A stretch of DNA of 61,907 bases from JAMXLO01 sp964427005 (GTDB lineage Bacteria; Pseudomonadota; Alphaproteobacteria; Acetobacterales; Acetobacteraceae), in the NCBI GenBank assembly GCA_964427005.1, contig CAYRTL010000017.1:1-61907 (forward strand). The letters run 5' to 3'. Below, piece by piece: positions 1 through 8,444 of this stretch. The translations under genes and the position numbers were made by a program. Below the pieces are notes generated by a model. The model was not told where the DNA came from. It did not search any database and saw nothing but the letters and a program-made list of their open reading frames with translations. Each line of letters starts with the position of its first letter. Positions within the stretch are counted from its first letter, which is position 1.

Positions 1-830
1 ACGGCCAGACGGTGTTGTCCGGCTTCAACTCCGGCGATCTCGTCGCCTCGATCCTGTACGACGGCAGCACCCGATACTCCAGCTTCTCTGCTGAGAATGA
101 GGTGGTCAACGGCACACCGGTGACTCATCTGTGGAACTACGGACTGGATACTTTTGGCTGGGAGGATGGCTACGGCGGAGGCGATCACGACTACAACGAT
201 CTGGTCTATCAGCTTGACTTCACCAGCGCCGGAACCCCGCTTGCCTGCTTCACTGCCGGGACAAGAATAGCGACAGCCCGTGGCGAGGTGGATGTCGCGG
301 AACTGCGCGAAGGCGACCTCGTGCGCACCGTGATCGTTGACGCGATGGCGCCAATCCGTTGGATAGGCTACCGGCGAGTCGACTGCGGCCGGCATAAGCG
401 GCCGGCACAGGTCTGGCCGGTGCGTATATCGTCCGGCGCGTTCGGACCCGGTCGGCCCGCGCGAGCTTTGTTTCTGTCACCCGATCATGCGGTGTATGCA
501 CAGGGCATGTTGATTCCGGTAAAATACCTGATCAACGGCAGCACGATCACGCAGGTGCCGCGCAAGACCGTCACCTACTTGCATATCGAGTTGCCGCGGC
601 ACGACGTGGTGCTGGCGGACCGGCTGCCATGTGAGAGCTATCTTGATGTCGGCGATCGATCGAACTTCGCCAATGGTCGCGGTCACGCGCGCCTGTTCCC
701 GGACTTCTCGACGCATACCTGGGAGGCGCATGGCTGCGCTCCGCTGGTGGTGACTGGACCCGAGCTTACCGCGGTCCGCGAAGTGCTGGCCGGTCGACGG
801 ATGGTCGCCGACACAATATCCTTGGGCTAA
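1..830 (+). CDS. Hint-domain protein with DUF4114-like domain, 5' truncated
   Basis: The frame is open to the left edge of the window, so the N-terminus is missing; the GTG at 12 is only the first possible start inside the window. Residues ~1-70 resemble the end of a DUF4114 domain (the GGGDHDYNDL stretch is typical). A Hint_2 (hedgehog/intein-like) domain follows from about Cys79 (CFTAGTRI) to ~215. Family knowledge: such proteins in Acetobacteraceae and relatives are usually secreted or surface proteins in which the Hint fold may self-cleave. No C-terminal intein junction or extein is visible after the domain, so it is not a classical splicing intein. It lies 22 bp upstream of the acyl-CoA ligase but has no obvious functional tie to it. 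Confidence 0.8.
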   Translation, partial: GQTVLSGFNSGDLVASILYDGSTRYSSFSAENEVVNGTPVTHLWNYGLDTFGWEDGYGGGDHDYNDLVYQLDFTSAGTPLACFTAGTRIATARGEVDVAELREGDLVRTVIVDAMAPIRWIGYRRVDCGRHKRPAQVWPVRISSGAFGPGRPARALFLSPDHAVYAQGMLIPVKYLINGSTITQVPRKTVTYLHIELPRHDVVLADRLPCESYLDVGDRSNFANGRGHARLFPDFSTHTWEAHGCAPLVVTGPELTAVREVLAGRRMVADTISLG

Positions 831-852
831 ATAAGCCTCTGGGAGCACGTCC

Positions 853-2547
853 ATGACCGAACCCGTGCTGAGCTACGTGCATGGTGCAACGAACGTTCCG
901 CTGATTGGCGAGACCATTGGCGCCAATTTCGATCGCGCCGTGGCGCAATGGGGCGAGCGGCCGGCCCTGATTGTTCGCCAGCAGGGTGTGCGCTGGAGTT
1001 ATCGCGAACTTGGCGAGAAGGTGGACGCGTTCGCCGCTGGCCTGATCGCGCTGGGGCTCGAAGCTGGCGAGCGCGTCGGCATCTGGTCGCCGAATAACGC
1101 CGAGTGGGTGATCACGCAGTTCGCCACGGCCAAGGCCGGACTGATCCTGGTCAACATCAACCCAGCCTACCGCCTGGCCGAGTTGGAGTACGCGCTGAAC
1201 AAGGTCGGCTGCCGCGCGCTGATCACCGCCACCTCGTTCAAGTCTTCAGACTATGTCGGAATGATCGGCACGCTGGCTCCTGAACTGCGCACCGCACTGC
1301 CTGGGCGGCTGCAGGCCGCGCGACTGCCGGAGCTGGAGATGGTGATCCAAATCGGCAGTCCCACGGTTCCGGGTGCCATTCCGTTCGACAGTGTCGCTGG
1401 AATGGCAGCACGATCGCATCACGCACGGCTGGCCGAACTGGGACCGAAGCTGCAATTTGATGACGCGATCAACATCCAGTTCACCTCTGGCACCACCGGC
1501 GCGCCAAAAGGCGCGACCCTCACGCATCACGGCATCCTCAACAACGGCTTCTTTATCGGTGAGGCGATGAAGCTGACGCCGGAGGATCGGCTGTGCATTC
1601 CGGTGCCGCTGTACCATTGCTTCGGCATGGTGCTGGGGAATCTGGCCTGCACGACCCATGGCGCGGCGATGGTCTATCCGGGAGAAGGCTTCGATCCGCT
1701 GACCACGCTTCAGACGGTGGCGGAGGAGCGCTGCACCGGTCTGCACGGTGTCCCCACCATGTTCATCGCGCAACTCGAGCATCCGGAGTTCAGCAAGTTC
1801 GATCTGTCGTCGCTGCGCACCGGGATCATGGCCGGAGCACCCTGCCCGATCGAGGTCATGCGCCGATGCATCCGCGACATGCATCTGAGCGAGATCACCA
1901 TCGCGTATGGGATGACCGAGACCAGTCCGGTCAGCACGCAGACGATGACGGACGATCCGGTGGAGCGCCGCGTGGCAACGGTTGGTCGCGTGCAGCCGCA
2001 TATCGAGGTGAAGATCATCGATACCGACGGCCGCATTGTACCGCGCGGGGTCGCGGGCGAGTTCTGCACGCGCGGCTATTGCGTGATGCTCGGCTACTGG
2101 AATGACAAGGAGCGTACCGAGCAGGCGATCGACGCGGCGCGCTGGATGCACACCGGCGACCTCGCTACGATGGACGAGGAGGGCTATTGCAAGATCGTTG
2201 GGCGCATCAAGGACATGGTGATCCGCGGCGGCGAGAACATCTATCCGCGCGAGATCGAGGAGTTCCTGTATCGCCACCCGAAGATACAGGACGTGCAGGT
2301 GTTCGGCGTGCCGGACGAACGATATGGCGAGGAGCTGTGCGCCTGGATCAAGCTGCGCAGCGGTGAGGAGCTGACGGCAGAGGAGGTGCGCGAGTTCTGC
2401 CGCGACCAGATCGCGCACTATAAGGTGCCGCGCCATATCCGGTTTGTGGATGAGTTCCCGATGACCGTGACAGGCAAGATGCAGAAGTTCATCATGCGCG
2501 AACGAATGGCGACGGAACTGGGTGTACAGGAAGCGGTCACGGCATGA
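853..2547 (+). CDS. Acyl-CoA synthetase (AMP-forming, FadD/FadK-like)
   Basis: A member of the ANL superfamily that activates a carboxylic acid to its acyl-CoA through an acyl-adenylate. At 564 aa it has normal family length. The AMP/P-loop motif FTSGTTGAPKG is at residues 210-220, the A5 motif YGMTETSP near 355, the hinge/A8 region as GRIKDMVIRGGENIYP, and the A10 catalytic lysine in TVTGKMQKF near the C-terminus. The start is an ATG with GGGAG 8 bases upstream. It leads a plus-strand set with the FAH-fold protein and the thiolase. This suggests CoA-dependent breakdown of an organic acid; the exact substrate cannot be read from sequence. The stop codon overlaps the base of a long hairpin (2546-2605). 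Confidence 0.93.
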   Translation: MTEPVLSYVHGATNVPLIGETIGANFDRAVAQWGERPALIVRQQGVRWSYRELGEKVDAFAAGLIALGLEAGERVGIWSPNNAEWVITQFATAKAGLILVNINPAYRLAELEYALNKVGCRALITATSFKSSDYVGMIGTLAPELRTALPGRLQAARLPELEMVIQIGSPTVPGAIPFDSVAGMAARSHHARLAELGPKLQFDDAINIQFTSGTTGAPKGATLTHHGILNNGFFIGEAMKLTPEDRLCIPVPLYHCFGMVLGNLACTTHGAAMVYPGEGFDPLTTLQTVAEERCTGLHGVPTMFIAQLEHPEFSKFDLSSLRTGIMAGAPCPIEVMRRCIRDMHLSEITIAYGMTETSPVSTQTMTDDPVERRVATVGRVQPHIEVKIIDTDGRIVPRGVAGEFCTRGYCVMLGYWNDKERTEQAIDAARWMHTGDLATMDEEGYCKIVGRIKDMVIRGGENIYPREIEEFLYRHPKIQDVQVFGVPDERYGEELCAWIKLRSGEELTAEEVREFCRDQIAHYKVPRHIRFVDEFPMTVTGKMQKFIMRERMATELGVQEAVTA

Positions 2548-2605
2548 GTGCGACCTATACCGTCACGCCGGGCCTGCGCCCGCCATGACGGTATGAGTCG
2601 CACTC
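2546..2605. repeat. 60-nt near-perfect hairpin between acyl-CoA ligase and FAH gene
   Basis: Outer arms GAGTGCGAC (2546-2554) and GTCGCACTC (2597-2605) pair over 9 bp. A 2x2 internal loop follows, then ATACCGTCA (2557-2565) pairs with TGACGGTAT (2586-2594) over 9 bp. The apex holds CGGGC/GCCCG (2569-2573/2578-2582). The hairpin overlaps the stop codon of the upstream gene and has no T-tract, so it is not a classical intrinsic terminator. It could be a REP-like palindrome or an mRNA processing/stability element. Confidence 0.75.
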
Positions 2606-2632
2606 TGTGGGGCTTGGTATTGGAGGTGGCAG

Positions 2633-3415
2633 ATGCGTTGGGCACGCTTTGATCAGAACGGCACGCCGACTTACGGCGTTGTAGAGGGCGACGAGGTCAT
2701 TCCCGTACGCGGCTCGCCCTTCGAGATGTGGGAGCGTACCTCCACTCGGCTGAAGCTGCCGGACGTGAAGCTGCTTGTGCCGGTGATCCCACCGACATTC
2801 TACGCGGCCGGCATGAACTATCCGGAGCACGTGCGCGAAGTGGCGGAGAAAGTTGGCCAGAAGCCCAATCTGCCAACCCAGGCAGACGCCGGCTATCGCG
2901 CCAACAACGCGCTGATCGCGCACGGGGAGGCTATCGTCATACCCAAGGACGCGACCGACCAAGTGCAGTACGAGGGCGAACTGGTCGCCGTCATCGGTCG
3001 CAAATGCAAGCACCTGACACGCGACAACGCTCTCTCCGCAGTGCTTGGCTACACGATCGGCAACGACGTGAGCGAGCGCACCTGGCAGAAGAGTGATCGC
3101 ACGCTCTGGCGGGCCAAGAACACCGACACGTTCAAGCCGATGGGCCCCTGGATCGAGACCAACGTGAAGCTCGACGAATTGGTTACCAAGGTGCGGCTGA
3201 ACGGCGAGCAGCTGATCGCCTTCCCCACCAATAGCATGATCTTCGGCGTGGTGGACTTCCTGGTGATGATGACGCGTTATCTGACGCTCTATCCGGGCGA
3301 CGTGCTGTGGATGGGCACCGAAGGCGCCACCGCCAATATGAAGCACGGCGATGTCTGCGAGATCGAGATCACCGGTATCGGCACGTTGCGTAACCCTGTG
3401 GTTCGGGAGAACTGA
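2633..3415 (+). CDS. Fumarylacetoacetate hydrolase family protein
   Basis: 260 aa, the size of single-domain FAH-fold enzymes (2-hydroxyhepta-2,4-diene-1,7-dioate isomerase, acylpyruvase, hydratase types). The N-terminus MRWARFDQNG and the core with YEGELVAVIGRKC and IGNDVSERTWQ are characteristic; the Glu pair and Asp of the metal site sit in the latter two stretches. GGAGGTGGCAG just upstream of the ATG supplies the ribosome binding site. These enzymes cleave or hydrate beta-diketo or enol acids in aromatic catabolism. The position between an acyl-CoA ligase and a thiolase supports a late step in degradation of a ring or branched acid. The precise reaction is not determinable here. Confidence 0.9.
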   Translation: MRWARFDQNGTPTYGVVEGDEVIPVRGSPFEMWERTSTRLKLPDVKLLVPVIPPTFYAAGMNYPEHVREVAEKVGQKPNLPTQADAGYRANNALIAHGEAIVIPKDATDQVQYEGELVAVIGRKCKHLTRDNALSAVLGYTIGNDVSERTWQKSDRTLWRAKNTDTFKPMGPWIETNVKLDELVTKVRLNGEQLIAFPTNSMIFGVVDFLVMMTRYLTLYPGDVLWMGTEGATANMKHGDVCEIEITGIGTLRNPVVREN

Positions 3416-3416
3416 G

Positions 3417-4604
3417 ATGCAAATGCAGCGCGAAGTCGTGGTCGTTTCCGGGGTCCGCACGGCAATTGGCGATTTCGGCGGTGGGTTGAAGGATGTCGCA
3501 CCCACCGAACTGGGCGCCCAGGTGGTGCGCGAGGCACTCGCACGCGCGCAGGTGGCCGGTGACGAGGTGGGGCAGGTCGTGTTCGGCAACGTCATCCATA
3601 CTGAGCCGAAGGACATGTATCTCGCACGCGTCGCAGCGATGAATGCCGGCGTGGCGAAGGAAGCGCCCGCGCTGACGTTAAATCGCTTGTGTGGTTCCGG
3701 ACTGCAGGCAGTCGTGTCGGCGGCACAGACGATTATGCTGGGCGATACCGACATCGCAGTGGGCGGCGGCGCGGAGAGCATGAGCCGCGCGCCCTATATC
3801 GCGCAGGGCGTGCGCTGGGGCGCGCGCATGGGCGATGCTGCGATGATCGACATGATGCTGGCTGCGTTGCACGACCCGTTCGATAACATCCATATGGGCG
3901 AGACCGCCGAGAACCTGGCCGAGAGCCATCAGATCACGCGGGCCGACCAGGATGCATTGGCGGTCGAATCGCATCGGCGCGCGTCGCGGGCGATTTCCGA
4001 AGGCAGGTTCAAACAGCAGATCCTGCCGGTTAAGCTGAAGACTCGCCGTGGCGAAACGATATTCGACACCGACGAACATCCGCGCGCCGATGCGTCCCCC
4101 GAGGATCTGGCGAAGTTGCGCCCGGTGTTTCGCAAGGACGGCACGGTCACGGCTGGCAATGCGTCCGGCATCAACGATGGCGCCGCGGCTGTGGTGCTGA
4201 TGGAACGCAACACGGCGGAGAAGCGCGGTGCCAAACCCATGGGGCGGCTGGTTGCCTATGCGCATGCCGGTGTTGATCCGAAGATCATGGGCATCGGCCC
4301 GGTTCCGGCGACGCGTCTCGCTCTGCAACGTGCCGGCCTGGCGCTCGCAGATATCGACGTGATTGAGAGCAACGAGGCATTCGCCGCACAGGCTTGCGCC
4401 GTGGCGAAGGACCTCGGGTTCGATCCTGCGAAGACCAACCCGAACGGTTCTGGCATTTCACTCGGTCATCCAGTCGGTGCGACTGGCACCATTCTGACTG
4501 TGAAGGCGCTCTATGAGCTGGAACGTATCGGCGGGCGCTATGCGCTGGTCACGATGTGCATCGGCGGTGGCCAGGGGATCGCGGCGATCTTCGAGCGCGT
4601 CTAA
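3417..4604 (+). CDS. Acetyl-CoA acetyltransferase / thiolase
   Basis: 395 aa. The chosen start is the ATG one base after the FAH stop (TGAGATG); the open frame extends further left but inside the FAH gene. All thiolase catalytic residues are present: acyl-accepting Cys92 (NRLCGSGLQ), His351 (GISLGHPVGATG), Cys381 (MCIGGGQG), and the NEAFAAQ motif. It catalyses thiolytic cleavage of 3-ketoacyl-CoA or the reverse condensation; sequence alone does not separate a degradative thiolase from a PhaA-like biosynthetic one. It is co-transcribed with the two preceding genes. The stop codon overlaps by 3 bp the stop codon of the convergent monooxygenase gene. Confidence 0.92.
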   Translation: MQMQREVVVVSGVRTAIGDFGGGLKDVAPTELGAQVVREALARAQVAGDEVGQVVFGNVIHTEPKDMYLARVAAMNAGVAKEAPALTLNRLCGSGLQAVVSAAQTIMLGDTDIAVGGGAESMSRAPYIAQGVRWGARMGDAAMIDMMLAALHDPFDNIHMGETAENLAESHQITRADQDALAVESHRRASRAISEGRFKQQILPVKLKTRRGETIFDTDEHPRADASPEDLAKLRPVFRKDGTVTAGNASGINDGAAAVVLMERNTAEKRGAKPMGRLVAYAHAGVDPKIMGIGPVPATRLALQRAGLALADIDVIESNEAFAAQACAVAKDLGFDPAKTNPNGSGISLGHPVGATGTILTVKALYELERIGGRYALVTMCIGGGQGIAAIFERV

Positions 4605-5956
4605 GTGAGCGCGTTCGCCTTCCACCAGCCGCGCTGTGGGTACGGCAGGCCCAGGTTCTCGCGCAGTGTTGCGCCTTTGTAGTCCTTCTGGAAGATACCG
4701 CGGCGTTGCAGTTCCGGCACTACGAAGCGCACGAAATCCTCGAACGTCCCTGGCGTGTGCGTGCCACCCACTACATAACCGTCGCATGCGCGTTCGACGA
4801 ACCATTGCTCGAGCCTGTCGGCGATTTCCTTCGGTCCACCGACGATGGCCTCGCGCGGGCGGCCGCGTCGCGTCACTTCCAGGAAATCGCGCACCGTCGG
4901 ATTGCGGCCGGTGACGCGCATAACCCGATCGCGCATCGCCTGCATGCCCGACATCCCTTCCAGTTCCTCATCGGTGAACGCCTCATCCATACCCTTCCTG
5001 GCGAAGTCGAAGTTCAGTGCCTCGGACAACAGCGACAGCCCATCGACTTCGCGATACAGCTTCTCGATCAGCGCCATCTTGTCCTCGGCTTCGGCCTTCG
5101 TAGCAGCGGCGACGGGATATGCAATCGTGTTGACTGTCACCAGGTCCGGATCACGGCCGAGCCGAGCGACACCCTGCTTGAATGCCGCGTACCGCCGCTT
5201 GCCCTCTTCAAAGTCCGGGTAACCAACAAAGACTGTCTCCGCCCAGCGCTCGGAGAACTCGACACCGCGATCAGACGAACCCGCCTGGATGATCACTGGA
5301 TGGCCCTGCGGCGAACGGGGCACGGTAAACGTGCCGCGCGAGGTCAGGTATTTGCCGTGGTAATCCAGCCGGTGGACCTTCTTGGGATCCGCGAACAGGC
5401 CGCTCTGTTTGTCCACGACCAGCGCATCGTCCTCCCAGCCGTCCCAGCAGTTGAGTACGATCTCCATGAACTCGTCTGCACGGTCGTAGCGCAGGTCGTG
5501 CGCGAGATGTACCTCGCGGCCCATGTTCTGCGCTTCGCCATCATTCACCGATGTCACCACGTTCCATGCGGCACGGCCGCCCAGCATGTGATCCACGGTT
5601 TGGAATCGCCGCGCGACGTCGAACGGCTCGTAATACGTGGTGGATGCTGTGGCACCGATCCCAAGCCGCCGCGTGCCGAAGCCCATGGCCAGCAGTGTTG
5701 CCACGGGGTCCATCTTCACGACACGAACGCCATTCGCGACGACCGCGGCGGGATTGCCACCTTCATAGATGTCCGGCATCGCCAATCTGTCATCGAAGAA
5801 GGCAAGTTGGAATTTACCCTCCTCCAGCACCTGTCCGATCTTCTGGTAATAGGCGGCGGTGGTGAAATCAGTGCGGGATTCCGGATGTCGCCAGGAACTC
5901 GCCAGCGTCGTGCAGTTCTGCGCCTGCAGGAAACCAACCAGAACCATCTGACGCAT
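4601..5956 (-). CDS. LLM-class flavin-dependent monooxygenase (NtaA/SnaA/DszA family)
   Basis: 451 aa from the ATG at 5956, which has AAAGGA about 8 bases upstream. An earlier in-frame ATG at 5998 would overlap the upstream SDR gene. Long LLM-type (about 450 aa) proteins of the nitrilotriacetate/pristinamycin/dibenzothiophene-sulfone monooxygenase family share the N-terminal MDPVATLLAMGFGT-type stretch, TASTTYYEPFDVARRF and WNVVTSVNDGEAQNMG, all visible here. They use FMNH2 from a separate flavin reductase to oxygenate a small organic substrate; no reductase gene is recognised in the window. It is the last gene of the minus-strand operon enoyl-CoA hydratase, binding protein, SDR, monooxygenase. 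Confidence 0.9.
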   Translation of the reverse strand: MRQMVLVGFLQAQNCTTLASSWRHPESRTDFTTAAYYQKIGQVLEEGKFQLAFFDDRLAMPDIYEGGNPAAVVANGVRVVKMDPVATLLAMGFGTRRLGIGATASTTYYEPFDVARRFQTVDHMLGGRAAWNVVTSVNDGEAQNMGREVHLAHDLRYDRADEFMEIVLNCWDGWEDDALVVDKQSGLFADPKKVHRLDYHGKYLTSRGTFTVPRSPQGHPVIIQAGSSDRGVEFSERWAETVFVGYPDFEEGKRRYAAFKQGVARLGRDPDLVTVNTIAYPVAAATKAEAEDKMALIEKLYREVDGLSLLSEALNFDFARKGMDEAFTDEELEGMSGMQAMRDRVMRVTGRNPTVRDFLEVTRRGRPREAIVGGPKEIADRLEQWFVERACDGYVVGGTHTPGTFEDFVRFVVPELQRRGIFQKDYKGATLRENLGLPYPQRGWWKANALT

Positions 5957-5969
5957 GACGCGTGTCCTT

Positions 5970-6877
5970 TCAGAACTGATAGCGTCGCAATCCGCCATCG
6001 ACGGGAATCACCGTCCCGGTGATGTAGCGCGCCAGCGGTGACGCAAGCCACACCGCCATGACCGCGAGATCCTCTGGTTCACCCCAGTAGCGTACTGGAA
6101 TTTCCGTCTCGGCAAAGGTCTTGCGGAAGTCCTCGGGATAGTTACGGCGAATCTGCTCGCTCATGATGCGGCCAGGCGGAATCGAGTTCACCGTGATGCC
6201 GTACTGCCCGACTTCGCGCGACAGTCCTTTCGCCCAGGCGTGCAGCGCCGCCTTGGCCGAGAATGCCGCATTCAAATGATCCGGTTCGGACTTGCCGGTG
6301 ATATTGATGATCCGCCCCCAGCGCCGATCGATCATCTTTGGCAGCAGCGCATGCGCGATCTGCCGCTGACGGGTGAAGTTCAGCGTCATCGCTTCCACCC
6401 AGCGTTCCTCTGGCGCATCTATCGGCAAAACGCGGCTGCCACCGGCGTTGTTCACCAGGATGTCGACATGGCCCAATTCGGCATAGGCGACATCTCGCAG
6501 CATCTCAGCCGCATCCTCGGCCATGATGTCCTGGCGGATCAACACCGGCCGCACGCCGCCGGCAGCAACAGCCTCTTCTGCCATCGCCGACATCAGCTCC
6601 ACGCGACGCGCGACAGCGGCCACACGCACGCCCTCGATCGCCAGCAGCTTGGCGATGGCACGGCCGATGCCCATGCTGGCNNNNNNNNNNNNNNNNNNNN
6701 NNNNNNNNNNNNNNNNNNNNNNNNNNNNNNNNNNNNNNNNNNNNNNNNNNNNNNNNNNNNNNNNNNNNNNNNNNNNNNNNGCACGCCCTCGATCGCCAGC
6801 AGCTTGGCGATGGCACGGCCGATGCCCATGCTGGCCCCGGTCACCAACGCCGTCTTGTCGCGTAGTTGCAGGTCCAT
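5970..6877 (-). CDS. Short-chain dehydrogenase/reductase, split by an assembly gap
   Basis: The gene crosses a 100-N run. The 55 bp on either side of it (6626-6680 and 6781-6835) are identical. Removing one copy plus the Ns (155 bp) restores a single frame of 250 aa beginning MDLQLRDKTALVTGAS. The Rossmann motif TGASMGIG is near residues 14-21 and NNAG near 87. The canonical YxxxK is not present: the Lys is in AFSAK, with Ala four residues before it. This matches an SDR subfamily that ends HAWAKGLSREVG with a variant active site; activity may differ from a standard oxidoreductase. It starts 3 bp after the binding-protein stop codon, in the same operon. Confidence 0.85.
6626..6835. other. Assembly gap (100 N) with 55-bp terminal duplication
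   Basis: 6626-6680 and 6781-6835 are the same 55 bases and flank exactly 100 Ns. The pattern is that of two contigs overlapping by 55 bp that were scaffolded without merging. The SDR reading frame becomes continuous when one copy and the Ns are removed. This is an artefact, not a biological repeat. Confidence 0.95.
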
Positions 6878-6880
6878 CGT

Positions 6881-8443
6881 CTATTCCTTCGCTTGCAACG
6901 GACGTAGACCCATCGCGAGCGACAACTCGTCGGCGCGCGCGTCATAGACCAGGCCCTTCTTGGTCGCCCAAGTGTTGATAGTGAAGTACACCGGCACCAC
7001 ACCCATATCGCCGACAGCAATCTCTGCCGCGCGCGCATAGAGTGCATTTCGCTTGGTATCGTCGAGCGTACGCAGAGCCTCCCCCAGCGTTGCGTCGAAC
7101 TCCGGATTGGACCAGCGGCCTCGATTAGATGGCCCCATGCCGGTCTTCGGATCGTAGGTCGCCATCAATGCAGTCAGTGGCGACGAAGCCTCGCCAGTGC
7201 CAACCCAACCTGCCATGAACACTGAGAATTCCAGCTTGCTGCCGCGGCTGAACTGGATCGCCGCCGGCATCGTCTGCACTTCCGTCTTGATGCCGACGCG
7301 CGCCAGCATCTGGCCGATCGCCTGCGCCACCTGTGCATCGTTGGGGAAGCGATCATTGGATGCTGCCAGGACGATACTGAACCCGTCGCCCCACCCCGCT
7401 TCCTTCAGCAGCTTTTGCGCGAGGCTCGGATCATAAGGGATTGGCGGCAGATTGGAGCTTGAGCCAGGAAGGCCAGGCGCGGTGTACTGGCCCGCGGGAT
7501 GCGCCTGACCGCTTAGCAGCCGTTCGGTGATCGCCTGGCGGTTGATCGCATAGCTGATCGCGCGCCGGACTCGCACATCCTTCAGCGGATTGCGATCCAT
7601 CTTGCTGCCGTTGAGATCGAACACGCCGGGCGAGACGTCGCGCGCCGAATCTAGATGGATGTAGATGATCCTGAAGGCGTCGCACTCATACAACGCAACG
7701 TTGGGTGTCGCGGCGAGCCGCGCACGGTCGACGCCCGGAACGCCTTCAATGATGTCGACATCACCGGACAACAATGCCGCTACGCGTGCGCCATCATTCG
7801 AGATCGCCTTGCGCGTCACGCGCTCCCACGGTTCCACTCCGCCCCAGTAGTTGGGATTGCGCTCAAGCGTCAGATGATCGCCAGCGACCCACTCGATGAA
7901 TCGATAGGGGCCAGTGCCAATCGTCGCAGCACCACTGTTGAAGTCGGCCGTCGTCTTGCCCTCGGCGGCATGCTTCGAGACGATGGCAATGGACGCCAGA
8001 TCGATCGGCAGGGTCGGCGCGGGCCCCTTGGTATTGATGCGAATGGTCAGGGGATCCACAACCTCTGTCCCAGCGATCAGTTTGGTATATTGCGCATAGG
8101 ACGAAGGACTGTTCGGCACGTTGGGAGCACGCGCGATAGAGAACGCCACGTCTTCTGCCGTGAACGCGCTGCCGTCATGGAACGTGACATTCGGCCGCAG
8201 CTTGAACACCCACGCATCTTCCCCAGTCGGCGTCCAGGATACTGCAAGACCCGGTCTGGGCTGGCCGCGCGCATCGCTCAGAACGAGCGTGTCAAAGATA
8301 TGCCGAAAGACCGCACTGTTTGGGGTGTAGACGTGATAATGGGGATCGATCGAACTTGCGTCGGTACGGACCGCCATCTTGACCTCGGCCGCCTGGGCGA
8401 TCGGCGAAACCAGCAGAGCAATTGCAAACAGCAAACAACGCAT
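6881..8443 (-). CDS. Periplasmic substrate-binding protein, peptide/nickel ABC family 5
   Basis: 520 aa from the ATG at 8443, which has AAGGGA about 9 bases upstream. The first ~18 residues (MRCLLFAIALLVSPIAQA) are a clear Sec signal peptide. The mature protein has the family-5 (DppA/OppA) hallmarks: DASSIDPHYH near the start, WTPTGEDAWVFKLRPNVTFHDG and ALLSGDVDIIEG. These proteins bind peptides or other small ligands in the periplasm and hand them to a DppBCDF-type permease. No such permease or ATPase lies nearby. The protein instead sits inside a catabolic operon (1 bp after the enoyl-CoA hydratase, 3 bp before the SDR), so it may serve a distant permease or deliver the compound the operon degrades. 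Confidence 0.92.
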   Translation of the reverse strand: MRCLLFAIALLVSPIAQAAEVKMAVRTDASSIDPHYHVYTPNSAVFRHIFDTLVLSDARGQPRPGLAVSWTPTGEDAWVFKLRPNVTFHDGSAFTAEDVAFSIARAPNVPNSPSSYAQYTKLIAGTEVVDPLTIRINTKGPAPTLPIDLASIAIVSKHAAEGKTTADFNSGAATIGTGPYRFIEWVAGDHLTLERNPNYWGGVEPWERVTRKAISNDGARVAALLSGDVDIIEGVPGVDRARLAATPNVALYECDAFRIIYIHLDSARDVSPGVFDLNGSKMDRNPLKDVRVRRAISYAINRQAITERLLSGQAHPAGQYTAPGLPGSSSNLPPIPYDPSLAQKLLKEAGWGDGFSIVLAASNDRFPNDAQVAQAIGQMLARVGIKTEVQTMPAAIQFSRGSKLEFSVFMAGWVGTGEASSPLTALMATYDPKTGMGPSNRGRWSNPEFDATLGEALRTLDDTKRNALYARAAEIAVGDMGVVPVYFTINTWATKKGLVYDARADELSLAMGLRPLQAKE

Positions 8444-8444
8444 A

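Noticed and set aside
1..830. Self-splicing intein
   Set aside because: No C-terminal extein junction (His-Asn followed by Ser/Thr/Cys) at the end of the Hint domain.
1246..2436. Long open frame on the minus strand (396 aa) inside the acyl-CoA ligase gene
   Set aside because: It is a GC-rich shadow antisense to a gene with all catalytic motifs; no domain or ribosome binding site was seen.
2555..3781. 408-aa minus-strand open frame across FAH and thiolase genes
   Set aside because: It covers two well-supported plus-strand genes and its composition (His/Arg/Leu-rich) is typical of antisense frames.
4556..6022. 488-aa plus-strand open frame over the monooxygenase gene
   Set aside because: The monooxygenase on the other strand has clear family motifs; this frame has none.
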